Source: JABMMZ01 sp044357345 (GTDB taxonomy: Bacteria; Bacteroidota; Bacteroidia; NS11-12g; UBA955). From it: DNA of 18,623 nucleotides. Under the pieces are notes generated by a model. The model did no database searches, was not told the origin of the DNA, and saw nothing but the letters and a program-made list of their open reading frames with translations. A program made the translations under genes and the position numbers. Every line of letters starts with the position of its first letter. Position 1 is the first letter of the stretch. Positions 5,725-13,904 of this stretch are shown here, one piece after another. The stretch spans positions 1 through 18,623 of the forward strand of contig JBIKPR010000056.1 of NCBI GenBank assembly GCA_044357345.1. The letters run 5' to 3'.

Positions 5725-6765
5725 TCACGGCATCGAAATCGTAATATTGATTCGCTTTAAACCTTCTTTGGCTTTGGTTTGATTTTTGTCAAGCAGCAAG
5801 GCATTCTTGTAATCGTTGTAGGCACCTGTGCTGTTTTTTAGCTTCTCTTTCATCAAACCCCTTAAGGTATAGGCATCGGCGTATTCAGGGGCCAAATTGA
5901 TGGTCTCGTCCAAATGCGTAATGGCTTTCTGATAGTTGCCAAACAGGCCTTCAATGAAGCCTAAATTGTAACGGCATAAAATATGGGAAGGGTTGATTTT
6001 TGCCACGGTGGCATACAGGGCTGCTGCGTCTTTGTACTGCTGGTCTTTTTGCAAGAACAAGCCTTTGGCGTACATGGCCTCATCGCTGTACTCGTTAATT
6101 TCCATAGCGCGGTCGAAAAACAAAAGGGCTTTTCGGTCGTGGGTCTCGGCATAAAAATTTCCCAACTGCATAATGGCATTGTAGTGCTTGCTGTCGAATA
6201 CCAAGGTTTTCTCAAACAAGAGCATGGCCTTGCTGGTATCGCCCATTTCTTTGGCTATTATTCCTAAGTAAAAATAGGGTGTAGGATTGCTTGGGTCTAA
6301 TTTATTGGCCTTGGTGTAGGCGTCTTGTGACTTGTCGTAAATTTGCTTTGCCAAATACAATTTTGCCAAATCCAAATGCGCATCAAAAAATTTAGGATCC
6401 GTTTTAATGGCTTTTAAATAACTAATTTCTGCTTCTTTTGCATTGGCCGTATCGCCAGCCATTAAATACTTTCCATGGCAAAAGTTGTACAAAGGACTTA
6501 CAGAATCCAATTGCAAGGCATACTCAATGTCAAAGGTTGCTTGCTTAAAATTGTCCTCAAAAAAGAAAGCGTTGGAACGTTTGTAATACAACTCGGGATT
6601 GGACGGATCTGCATTAATCTTCTTGCTCACATTTCGAATGTCTACAGAGTAAGATGTATCTGTTTCAGAGATATACCTCGGTGCAGTTTTTTTATCGCAA
6701 CTCTGCGTGAATACCAGCAGGCTGAGTAACATGACGGAGAAACAGATAGATTTACAGTACAACAT
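5725..6765 (-). CDS. TPR-repeat lipoprotein
   Basis: A 346-residue protein with a lipoprotein signal (hydrophobic run then TQSC, C23), so it is probably anchored in a membrane facing the periplasm. From about residue 57 to the end it is built of eight tandem 34-residue TPR units, each with the spacing of the family, as in PELYYKRSNAFFFED, AHLDLAKLYLAKQIY, PYFYLGIIAKEMGD and ADAYTLRGLMKEKL, and usually ending in a D/N-P turn. TPR solenoids bind partner proteins or peptides. In Bacteroidota such lipoproteins are often part of envelope assembly or gliding complexes, but no partner is named by the neighbourhood. It is divergent from the dioxygenase gene with 44 bp between. Confidence 0.85.
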   Translation of the reverse strand: MLYCKSICFSVMLLSLLVFTQSCDKKTAPRYISETDTSYSVDIRNVSKKINADPSNPELYYKRSNAFFFEDNFKQATFDIEYALQLDSVSPLYNFCHGKYLMAGDTANAKEAEISYLKAIKTDPKFFDAHLDLAKLYLAKQIYDKSQDAYTKANKLDPSNPTPYFYLGIIAKEMGDTSKAMLLFEKTLVFDSKHYNAIMQLGNFYAETHDRKALLFFDRAMEINEYSDEAMYAKGLFLQKDQQYKDAAALYATVAKINPSHILCRYNLGFIEGLFGNYQKAITHLDETINLAPEYADAYTLRGLMKEKLKNSTGAYNDYKNALLLDKNQTKAKEGLKRINITISMP

Positions 6766-6792
6766 TTACAAAAATTTGATTAATTTTACCCA

Positions 6793-6826
6793 CAAATTTA
6801 AACGATTTTATGCCATATTACCACAA
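6793..6826 (-). promoter_or_regulatory. Possible promoter of the TPR lipoprotein gene
   Basis: TAAATTTG on the minus strand (6800-6793) matches TAnnTTTG, with TTG (6826-6824) 23 nt upstream, at the long end of the accepted spacing. The -33 part lies within the start of the divergent dioxygenase gene. Confidence 0.4.
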
Positions 6827-7967
6827 GGCAGGAAAATTTCCTGAAAAAAGACATACTCAATTCCGCAAACCCAACGGGGAGCTTTATTCTGAAGAACTTG
6901 TAAGCACCGAAGGATTCTCAAGTATATACTCATTGGTGTACCATTGTCACCCCCCTACTTTGGTGAAACATATTGGCGAACCTATAGATGTTGCGCCGAA
7001 AGCGGCCATATCGAACAACATGCAGAACCGCAGTTTTGTAACCTTTAAGACCAAAGCGAAAGACGATTTTTTAGAAAGCCGTGTTGTACAATTGTACAAC
7101 AGCGACTTGTATATGGCTGTTGCAGCACCGAGACAATCGATGAGCGATTACTTCTATAAAAATGCGGATGCCGATGAGGTTATTTTTGTTCACGAAGGCA
7201 GTGGTTACTTGCAAACTTTATACGGAAAAATCAATTTTGAATACGGCGATTATTTGGTGATACCGCGCGGTGTGATTTACCAAATGCACTTTAACGACAG
7301 CAATAACCGCTTAATGATTATCGAGTCATTTAGCCCAATAAAGCCACCGAAGCGCTACCTTAACAGCATGGGACAATTTTTAGAACATTCGCCTTACTGT
7401 GAGCGCGACATTAAATTGCCGACCGATTTGCAAACCATCGATGAAATGGGCGATTTTAAAGTAATGATTAAAAAAGGCGACCAATTGTTTCCATACACTT
7501 ATGCCAGCCATCCTTTTGATGCCATTGGTTGGGATGGTTACCACTTCCCATATGGATTTAGCATTCACAACTACGAACCAATTACCGGCCGTATACACAT
7601 GCCACCGCCAATACACCAAACGTTTGAAGGACACAATTTTGTTATTTGTTCTTTCGTTCCGCGTTTGTTCGATTACCACCCTTTGGCGATACCAGCTCCA
7701 TACCACCACAGCAATGTCGATTCTGATGAAGTATTGTATTATGTGGATGGCGACTTTATGAGCCGTAAGCATGTTGAAAAAGGCATGATTACTTTGCACC
7801 CGAAAGGCATTCCACATGGCCCACACCCTGGCATGGCGGAGAAAAGCATTGGGGCAAAAGAAACCTTGGAATTGGCTGTAATGATAGACCCATTCTTCCC
7901 GCTTAAGATCACTGAGGCTGCTATAGCCATTGAAGATCCAAGCTACTACAGAAGCTGGGTAGATTAA
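6810..7967 (+). CDS. hmgA: Homogentisate 1,2-dioxygenase family protein
   Basis: A 385-residue two-cupin Fe(II) ring-cleaving dioxygenase; homogentisate 1,2-dioxygenase opens homogentisate to maleylacetoacetate in tyrosine/phenylalanine breakdown. The family's N-terminal motifs (MPYYHKAGKFPEKRHTQFR) and first cupin (DEVIFVHEGSG at 122-132, GDYLVIPRGVIYQMHF at 146-161) are clear. The second cupin has YHHSNVDSDEVLYYVDGDF (298-316) and HPKGIPHGPHPG (330-341), giving candidate iron ligands H299/H300, E307 (or D306) and H336/H339. The spacing between His and the acidic ligand is one residue longer than H-x5-E of the animal enzyme, which makes the exact ligand uncertain. No other genes of tyrosine breakdown lie in the window. 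It is divergent from the TPR gene. A weak hairpin (ATCATTT/AAATGAT) follows at 7985-8002. Confidence 0.85.
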   Translation: MPYYHKAGKFPEKRHTQFRKPNGELYSEELVSTEGFSSIYSLVYHCHPPTLVKHIGEPIDVAPKAAISNNMQNRSFVTFKTKAKDDFLESRVVQLYNSDLYMAVAAPRQSMSDYFYKNADADEVIFVHEGSGYLQTLYGKINFEYGDYLVIPRGVIYQMHFNDSNNRLMIIESFSPIKPPKRYLNSMGQFLEHSPYCERDIKLPTDLQTIDEMGDFKVMIKKGDQLFPYTYASHPFDAIGWDGYHFPYGFSIHNYEPITGRIHMPPPIHQTFEGHNFVICSFVPRLFDYHPLAIPAPYHHSNVDSDEVLYYVDGDFMSRKHVEKGMITLHPKGIPHGPHPGMAEKSIGAKETLELAVMIDPFFPLKITEAAIAIEDPSYYRSWVD

Positions 7968-8039
7968 GTGTATTACTGACCCTTATCATTTTTACAAATG
8001 ATTAAAACCAATGATTTGAATTAATATTAACTTCGCAAA

Positions 8040-9122
8040 GTGAATAGATTTATTGTTATTTCCCTAATGCTGCTTGGTCTGGGTGCATGTAAAAAAAAGA
8101 CCGAAAGTGTTAAGCCACAATTTGAAGACATTACGGAATCGGTATACGCCTCTGGTGTCATTAAAAGTGAGAACCAATACCAAGTTTTTTCTACGGTTAA
8201 CGGCATACTCAATGAGGTACATGTGACAGAAGGAGACCTAGTAGGCAAAAACGACCTATTGTTTTCGATATTCAACCAAGTGTCTGCGCTTAACCGCGAG
8301 AATGCAAATCTAAACGCAGAGTTTTCTGACCTTGGGAACAACCAAAGCAAAATACAAGACCTAAAAATCAGCATTGAATTGGCGAATAAAAAAATGCAAG
8401 AAGACTCACAGCTTTTTGTTCGTCAATCCAATTTATGGAAACAAGAGATTGGTTCTAAACTTGAATTTGAGCAAAGAGAATTGGCTTACCGCAATTCAAA
8501 CACCGCTTATAAATCGGCAAAATTAAAATTAAAAGACCTGGAGCGTCAATTGAGTTTTAGCTCCAAACAATCTAAAAACAACTTGGCCATTAGCAAACAA
8601 ATGGAAAGTGATTATTCTATTGTGAGCAAATACGATGGCAAAGTGTACAGCATTTTAAAGGAAAAAGGCGAATTGGTTACAACCCAAACGCCATTGGCCA
8701 TTATTGGTGATTCCAAAAATTTCACCCTTGAATTGCAAGTTGACGAATACGATATAGCCAGTTTAAAAACCGGCATGCAGGTTTTTATCACACTCGATAG
8801 CTACCGCGATTCGGTGTTCGAAGCAGTGGTAAGCAAAATTTACCCCATAATGAACGAGCGAAGCAAGACCTTTACCATTGAAGCCCGTTTTGTTAAACAG
8901 CCCCCTAGCCTATTTCCAAACCTAACGGTTGAAGCCAATATTGTTTTGCAGAAAAAACAGAAAGTTCTTTGCATACCACGTAAATATTTAATCAACGACA
9001 AGTACGTTTTAAATACTGAAGGCAAGCAAATAGAGGTCAAAACGGGATTAAAAGACTATGCCAAAGTAGAAATCTTGTCTGGAATTTCAGAAACGGATGA
9101 ATTGACTTTGCCAATAGAATGA
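8040..9122 (+). CDS. ABC exporter periplasmic adaptor (membrane fusion lipoprotein, MacA/DevB type)
   Basis: A 360-residue HlyD/MacA-type adaptor that would link the inner-membrane ABC transporter to an outer-membrane channel. A lipobox, LGAC (C17), follows a hydrophobic signal that starts at GTG 8040 (MNRFIVISLMLLGLGAC). The two halves of a lipoyl-type barrel-sandwich domain are visible at about 33-76 (VYASGVIKSENQYQVFST, EVHVTEGDLVG) and 190-223 (YDGKVYSILKEKGELV), with a helical hairpin of about 110 residues between, then a beta-barrel domain. An alternative start is ATG 8067, which would leave too short a signal. The stop overlaps the permease ATG by ATGA, so the genes are coupled. Confidence 0.85.
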   Translation: MNRFIVISLMLLGLGACKKKTESVKPQFEDITESVYASGVIKSENQYQVFSTVNGILNEVHVTEGDLVGKNDLLFSIFNQVSALNRENANLNAEFSDLGNNQSKIQDLKISIELANKKMQEDSQLFVRQSNLWKQEIGSKLEFEQRELAYRNSNTAYKSAKLKLKDLERQLSFSSKQSKNNLAISKQMESDYSIVSKYDGKVYSILKEKGELVTTQTPLAIIGDSKNFTLELQVDEYDIASLKTGMQVFITLDSYRDSVFEAVVSKIYPIMNERSKTFTIEARFVKQPPSLFPNLTVEANIVLQKKQKVLCIPRKYLINDKYVLNTEGKQIEVKTGLKDYAKVEILSGISETDELTLPIE

Positions 9123-10378
9123 ACATAAAACTTATTGCGGACATTGCCAAGTCGTTGCTCATCGCCAGATGGAAGCAAACACTTGTTGCTGCTGTTGGGG
9201 TAACTTTTGGCATCACCATGTTTGTGACCCTTCTTAGTTTTATGTCGGGACTTAACGAAATGTTGGACAGTTTAATTTTAAACCGCAGTCCCCACATCAA
9301 ATTATTTAACGAGATTAAAGCCAGCAAAATCCAACCCATCGATTTGGCTTCAGAACACAAAGGCTCTCACCATTTCATCCGCTCGATAAAACCAGGGGCC
9401 GTGCGTCTCGAATTGCACAATGTGCGTTCTATATTAAACACCTTAAAAAACGATCCAGCCGTTTTAGGTATCGCACCTAAAATCACCACCCAAGTGTTTT
9501 ACAATGTCGGGGCAATTGACCTAACGGGTGTAATCAATGGCATAGATGTGGAGGCTGAAAATAAATTATTTAAGTTCAACGACTACGTAACGGTAGGCAA
9601 TTACATGGATTTGAAGAACATTCCGAACAGCATCATTTTGGGGAAAGCTGCGGCCGATAAAATGCTGGCAAAAATCGGAGATGTTATACAAGTTACCAGT
9701 CCCAATGGTGAACGCACCCCTTTAAAAGTGGTTGGTTTGTTTCAGTCTGGTTTAGTAGATGTTGACAAAGTCCAAAGCTATGCCTCGCTTTCTACGGCTC
9801 AGAAGTTATTGGGAAAGCCCAACACCTATATCACCGACATCAATATTAAGTTAAAGGACATCATGCAAGCCCCGGCCTTGGCAAAATCGTATGGCGTACT
9901 TTTTAATTTAGATGCAGAAGACATACAAACCACCAATTCACAATTTGAAACCGGCAGCAGTGTAAGAAGCACCATTTCGTATGCCGTTGGTATTACTTTA
10001 TTGATTGTAGCAGGTTTTGGCATATACAACATCTTGAACATGATGATTTATGAAAAAATGGATTCAATTGCCATATTAAAGGCTACAGGATTTTCGGGAT
10101 CTGACGTTAAAAGTGTATTTGTTGGTATTGCTTTAACCATTGGTATATTTGGCGGTTTGGCAGGCTTGCTCTTTGGATTCCTAATGTCTGTGGGCATTGA
10201 CCAAATACCGTTTAACACGGCTTCCTTGCCGACCATTAAGACCTACCCCATCAATTACAATCCAAAATTCTATTTAATTGGTGGTATATTTTCAATCATC
10301 ACCACCTATTTGGCAGGCTTGTTTCCAGCCCGAAAAGCGAGTAAAATTGACCCTGTTGTAATTATAAGAGGAAAATAA
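9119..10378 (+). CDS. MacB/FtsX-family ABC transporter permease
   Basis: A 419-residue permease with the standard topology: TM1 at about 19-43 (LVAAVGVTFGITMFVTLLSF), a large periplasmic core of about 240 residues (ALAKSYGVLFNLDAEDIQ, IGDVIQVTSPNGER, VVGLFQSG), then three helices at about 287-310, 333-360 and 384-402. The C-terminus AGLFPARKASKIDPVVIIRG is the conserved FtsX-like end, and EKMDSIAILKATGFSGSD is the coupling helix that contacts the ATPase. It has only four membrane helices and so works as a dimer, as MacB does. It overlaps the adaptor gene by 4 nt and lies one base upstream of the ATPase. Confidence 0.9.
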   Translation: MNIKLIADIAKSLLIARWKQTLVAAVGVTFGITMFVTLLSFMSGLNEMLDSLILNRSPHIKLFNEIKASKIQPIDLASEHKGSHHFIRSIKPGAVRLELHNVRSILNTLKNDPAVLGIAPKITTQVFYNVGAIDLTGVINGIDVEAENKLFKFNDYVTVGNYMDLKNIPNSIILGKAAADKMLAKIGDVIQVTSPNGERTPLKVVGLFQSGLVDVDKVQSYASLSTAQKLLGKPNTYITDINIKLKDIMQAPALAKSYGVLFNLDAEDIQTTNSQFETGSSVRSTISYAVGITLLIVAGFGIYNILNMMIYEKMDSIAILKATGFSGSDVKSVFVGIALTIGIFGGLAGLLFGFLMSVGIDQIPFNTASLPTIKTYPINYNPKFYLIGGIFSIITTYLAGLFPARKASKIDPVVIIRGK

Positions 10379-10379
10379 A

Positions 10380-11078
10380 ATGGACAATATCATTTTAAGC
10401 GCCAAGGAAATCAACAAGAGTTTTCACGATCCGGTTACTATACCGATTTTGAAAGACATTAATTTTTCGATTACCAAAGGCGACTTTGTTTCTATAATAG
10501 GCAAATCAGGTTGTGGCAAATCGACTTTGTTGTACATATTGTCGACCATGGACACCGATTACGAAGGCCAATTAACCATTGACAATCAAGTGATGCTTGG
10601 TCTTAAAGAAGCAGATTTGGCAAGGGTAAGAAATGAAAAAATTGGCTTTGTGTTTCAATTCCATTATTTGCTAAACGAATTCAATGTTTTGCGCAATGTT
10701 ATGTTGCCAGGATTGAAATTAGGCAAATATTCGGAGCAAGAACTTGAGCACAGAGCGTTTGAAAAGCTAAAAATACTGGGCATAAACGAGGAAGCTTTAA
10801 AGAAACCCAATCAATTATCGGGTGGACAAAAACAAAGGGTGGCTATTGCCAGGGCGATGATAAACGATCCTTTAATCATAATGGGTGACGAGCCCACTGG
10901 CAACTTAGACAAGAAGAACAGTGTCATCGTGTTTGACATCTTTAAAGAACTGGCGCACAGCTACCAACAAACCTTGTTAATTGTGACGCACGACCAAGAA
11001 TTTGCGGCCAGTACAGACCGTATTATTGAGATGGAAGACGGCAGAATCATCAACGACCGCGCCAAAATAAGTATTTAA
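10380..11078 (+). CDS. ABC transporter ATPase (MacB/LolD type)
   Basis: A 232-residue ATPase that powers the exporter. All motifs are intact: Walker A GKSGCGKST (41-49), Q-loop VFQF (Q93), signature LSGGQKQR (146-153), Walker B LIIMGDEPTGNLD with E171, and the switch histidine in IVTHD (H204). The family is that of MacB, LolD and FtsE. It is the last gene of the three-gene set, in the order adaptor-permease-ATPase also found in DevBCA. One base separates it from the permease stop. The substrate is not known, and no TolC-like gene is adjacent. No clear terminator follows; the next gene has its own promoter. Confidence 0.93.
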   Translation: MDNIILSAKEINKSFHDPVTIPILKDINFSITKGDFVSIIGKSGCGKSTLLYILSTMDTDYEGQLTIDNQVMLGLKEADLARVRNEKIGFVFQFHYLLNEFNVLRNVMLPGLKLGKYSEQELEHRAFEKLKILGINEEALKKPNQLSGGQKQRVAIARAMINDPLIIMGDEPTGNLDKKNSVIVFDIFKELAHSYQQTLLIVTHDQEFAASTDRIIEMEDGRIINDRAKISI

Positions 11079-11190
11079 ACAAAAGGCTTAATTGCCTAAA
11101 ATCCTCGATTACAAGCGATTTCTTTACAATTTAATGAAGTAAAAACAAGAGCAAAATTTTCAAAACGCATAGTTTTTGAAAGTATTTTCT

Positions 11191-11198
11191 TATTTTTG
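11191..11198 (+). promoter_or_regulatory. -7 promoter element (TATTTTTG) of the pyrophosphatase gene
   Basis: TATTTTTG matches TAnnTTTG and is followed by CACCC. It lies 32 nt upstream of ATG 11231, a normal leader. A TTTG is at 11175-11178, but only 12 nt upstream, so the -33 part is not resolved. Confidence 0.55.
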
Positions 11199-11230
11199 CA
11201 CCCTTAATTTTTGAACAACACATAATTATT

Positions 11231-13750
11231 ATGAATCAAATTGTATATTTAGTACCGCTGCTGGGTCTGATCGGATTATTGGTCATGGCCATCAAGTCTG
11301 CTTGGGTTAACAAACAAGAGACAGGCGATGAAAACATGAATCGATTAGCCTCTTACATCGCCGCAGGCGCAATGGCTTTTCTAAAAGCAGAATGGAAAGT
11401 ATTAGGAATATTCACTGCTATTGCCGCTATTTTATTGGCATGGAGTGGAACCTTGGTTGAAGAGTCAAGCCCAGTAATTGCAATTGCATTTATCATTGGT
11501 GCTGTTTTCTCAGCAACTGCAGGATATATTGGTATGAAAGCCGCTACTAAAGCGAACGTTCGTACCACACAAGCAGCCCGCACAAGTTTAAAACAAGCCC
11601 TTAAAGTTTCATTTAACGGTGGAACAGTAATGGGTCTAGGTGTCGCTGGTTTGGCTGTATTTGGTTTAGGTGGATTGTTCATCGTTTTCTTAAAATTATT
11701 TAATGTTGTCGATGTAAGCAGCACAGAAATGAAAACAGCCATCGAGGTATTGACTGGTTTCTCTTTAGGTGCTGAATCAATTGCCTTGTTTGCCCGTGTT
11801 GGTGGAGGTATTTATACCAAAGCTGCTGACGTTGGAGCTGACTTAGTAGGTAAAGTTGAAGCAGGTATTCCTGAAGATGACGTTCGCAACCCTGCAACTA
11901 TTGCAGATAACGTAGGTGACAACGTAGGTGACGTTGCAGGTATGGGTGCCGATTTATTCGGTTCTTATGTAGCAACCATTCTTGCTACCATGGTATTGGG
12001 TCAAGAAATTGTTGCTTCTTCAGCCGATGGATACAATGGATTCTCTCCAGTATTGTTGCCAATGGTAATTTGTGGATTGGGTATCTTGTTCTCTATCGCA
12101 GGAACTTGGTTTGTTCGCATTAAAGACGATAAGTCAAATGTTCAAATGGCCTTAAACATGGGCAATTGGGCTTCAATGATATTAACGGTTATCGCTTCTT
12201 ACTTCGTTGTGATGTATATGCTTCCTGATGGTGTTATCAGCCTTCGTGGTGTTGAGTTCACCAAAATGGGTGTATTCGGTGCTATCTTAGTAGGAACAGC
12301 TGTTGGAGCAATTATGAGTATTGTTACTGAGTACTACACCGCAATGGGTAAAGCGCCAGTATTGTCAATCATTCAACAATCTTCAACTGGTCACGCTACC
12401 AACATTATTGGTGGTTTGGCAGTAGGTATGAAATCTACAGTTATTCCAATTTTAACTTTAGCTGCTGGTATTATGGGTTCATTTTACTTCGCAGGCTTAT
12501 ATGGTGTGGCTATCGCTGCTGCAGGTATGATGGCAACCACTGCTATGCAATTGGCTATCGATGCTTTCGGTCCAATCGCTGACAACGCTGGTGGTATCGC
12601 TGAAATGAGCCAATTACCACCTGAAGTTCGTGAACGTACAGATAATTTAGATGCTGTTGGTAACACAACTGCTGCAACTGGAAAAGGTTTCGCAATCGCT
12701 TCAGCTGCATTAACTTCATTGGCTTTATTTGCTGCCTTCGTAGGTATCGCAGGTATTGATGCCATCGATATTTACAAAGCACCAGTATTGGCTGGTTTGT
12801 TCGTTGGTGGTATGATTCCATTTATTTTCTCAGCATTGTGTATCCAAGCAGTTGGAAAAGCTGCAATGGACATGGTTCAAGAAGTTCGCCGTCAATTCCG
12901 CGAAATTCCTGGTATCATGGAATACAAAGCACAACCAGAATATGAAAAGTGTGTTGCAATTTCAACCAAAGCATCTATCCGTGAGATGATGTTGCCAGGT
13001 GCCATCGCTTTGATCACTCCAATCATTGTAGGTTTTGCATTCGGCCCTGAAGTATTGGGTGGTTTGTTAGCAGGTGTAACTGTATCAGGTGTATTGATGG
13101 GTATTTTCCAATCAAATGCAGGTGGTGCTTGGGACAACGCTAAAAAATCATTTGAAAAAGGTGTAATGATCAACGGTGAAATGTTCTACAAAAAATCTGA
13201 GCCGCACAAAGCATCTGTAACTGGTGACACTGTAGGTGATCCATTTAAAGATACTTCTGGTCCATCAATGAACATCTTAATTAAATTAATGAGTATCGTT
13301 TCTTTGGTCATTGCTCCTCACATCGCTATAGGCGGTCACGGAATGGAAGCTGAAGGCGATTGCTGCAAAAAAGATAAAATGGAAGCTTGCGCAGACAAGA
13401 ACGACATGATGGGTGGCAAATGCGATATGAGCAAATGTGCGACAATGACCATGGAAGAATGCGCTCAAATGTGTGATTCTATGGGTTGTGATTCTATGGA
13501 AAGAGCGCATTGCATGAGCATGTACAATGACAAAGGCGAATACGTTGGTGCTTGTATGAGTTCTTGCGGTAAAAAATGTACGACAAAAGAAGAGTGCATG
13601 AAAAACTGCGGTGTAAGCTGCGCTGCCAAACATTTTGACGCTGGCAAAACTGCTTGTTGTGCAGACAAAGACCCTAAAGCATGTGCAGCTGATCCTGCTA
13701 AATGCGAAAAGAAAGAAAAAGGTGGTGCTTGTTGCAAAGACCACAAATAA
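11231..13750 (+). CDS. hppA: Membrane-bound, K+-dependent-type ion-translocating pyrophosphatase with Cys/Met-rich C-terminal extension
   Basis: Residues 1-700 are a complete membrane pyrophosphatase, which couples PPi hydrolysis to H+ or Na+ pumping. Active-site motifs are present: DVGADLVGKVE (200-210) and DNVGDNVGDVAGMGAD (226-241). GNTTAATGKG (477-486) has Ala481 where K+-independent enzymes have Lys, so the enzyme is of the K+-dependent type; I cannot tell H+ from Na+ by eye. The final helix MNILIKLMSIVSLVIAPHIA is typical for Bacteroidota. Residues 701-839 are an added, soluble, Cys/Met-rich tail with 21 Cys and 14 Met, described separately. Codons are biased to GGT, GCT and AAC, as expected of a highly expressed gene. 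It has its own promoter and a strong terminator (13767-13802) and is not in an operon. Confidence 0.96.
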   Translation: MNQIVYLVPLLGLIGLLVMAIKSAWVNKQETGDENMNRLASYIAAGAMAFLKAEWKVLGIFTAIAAILLAWSGTLVEESSPVIAIAFIIGAVFSATAGYIGMKAATKANVRTTQAARTSLKQALKVSFNGGTVMGLGVAGLAVFGLGGLFIVFLKLFNVVDVSSTEMKTAIEVLTGFSLGAESIALFARVGGGIYTKAADVGADLVGKVEAGIPEDDVRNPATIADNVGDNVGDVAGMGADLFGSYVATILATMVLGQEIVASSADGYNGFSPVLLPMVICGLGILFSIAGTWFVRIKDDKSNVQMALNMGNWASMILTVIASYFVVMYMLPDGVISLRGVEFTKMGVFGAILVGTAVGAIMSIVTEYYTAMGKAPVLSIIQQSSTGHATNIIGGLAVGMKSTVIPILTLAAGIMGSFYFAGLYGVAIAAAGMMATTAMQLAIDAFGPIADNAGGIAEMSQLPPEVRERTDNLDAVGNTTAATGKGFAIASAALTSLALFAAFVGIAGIDAIDIYKAPVLAGLFVGGMIPFIFSALCIQAVGKAAMDMVQEVRRQFREIPGIMEYKAQPEYEKCVAISTKASIREMMLPGAIALITPIIVGFAFGPEVLGGLLAGVTVSGVLMGIFQSNAGGAWDNAKKSFEKGVMINGEMFYKKSEPHKASVTGDTVGDPFKDTSGPSMNILIKLMSIVSLVIAPHIAIGGHGMEAEGDCCKKDKMEACADKNDMMGGKCDMSKCATMTMEECAQMCDSMGCDSMERAHCMSMYNDKGEYVGACMSSCGKKCTTKEECMKNCGVSCAAKHFDAGKTACCADKDPKACAADPAKCEKKEKGGACCKDHK
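13331..13747 (+). other. Cys/Met-rich C-terminal extension of the pyrophosphatase (residues 701-839)
   Basis: 139 residues with 21 Cys (15%), 14 Met, many Lys and Asp, and almost no hydrophobic residues except Ala, Met, Val. CC pairs occur at 711-712, 809-810 and 834-835, each followed by K/D-rich residues. EEC-x3-C-x3/4-C occurs twice (C744, C748, C753 and C789, C793, C797). In the family the last helix ends on the periplasmic side, so the tail would be there. The composition suggests soft-metal binding (Cu, Zn) or disulfide bonding. The frame continues from the core without interruption and ends just before a terminator, so it is translated as one chain. Confidence 0.8.
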
Positions 13751-13766
13751 TTTTTTAATAATATTT

Positions 13767-13802
13767 AAAAAAATCCCGTCCATTTGGATGGGATTTTTTT
13801 TT
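13767..13802 (+). terminator. Rho-independent terminator after hppA
   Basis: An A run, then ATCCCGTCC (13773-13781) pairing with GGATGGGAT (13786-13794), a 4-nt loop, then a T run to 13802. The A and T runs on either side make it symmetric and able to act on both strands. Confidence 0.9.
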
Positions 13803-13869
13803 GCCCACAAATGACCGCTATCAGTAATTTAGGATAATCTAAGTCATGGTTTCCAATTTTCATGAACTC

Positions 13870-13877
13870 TATTTTTG
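13870..13877 (+). promoter_or_regulatory. -7 promoter element (TATTTTTG) of the secreted protein gene
   Basis: TATTTTTG matches TAnnTTTG and lies 27 nt upstream of the ATG at 13905. It is followed by CA, as at 2649 and 11191. No -33 TTTG is visible. Confidence 0.5.
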
Positions 13878-13904
13878 CATTATCCTTTTGGATGACACAA
13901 ATAC

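Noticed and set aside
13286..13810. Long minus-strand frame across the Cys-rich tail of hppA
   Set aside because: It is rich in His, Phe and Ala because it mirrors the codons of the tail, runs through the terminator and has no family features.
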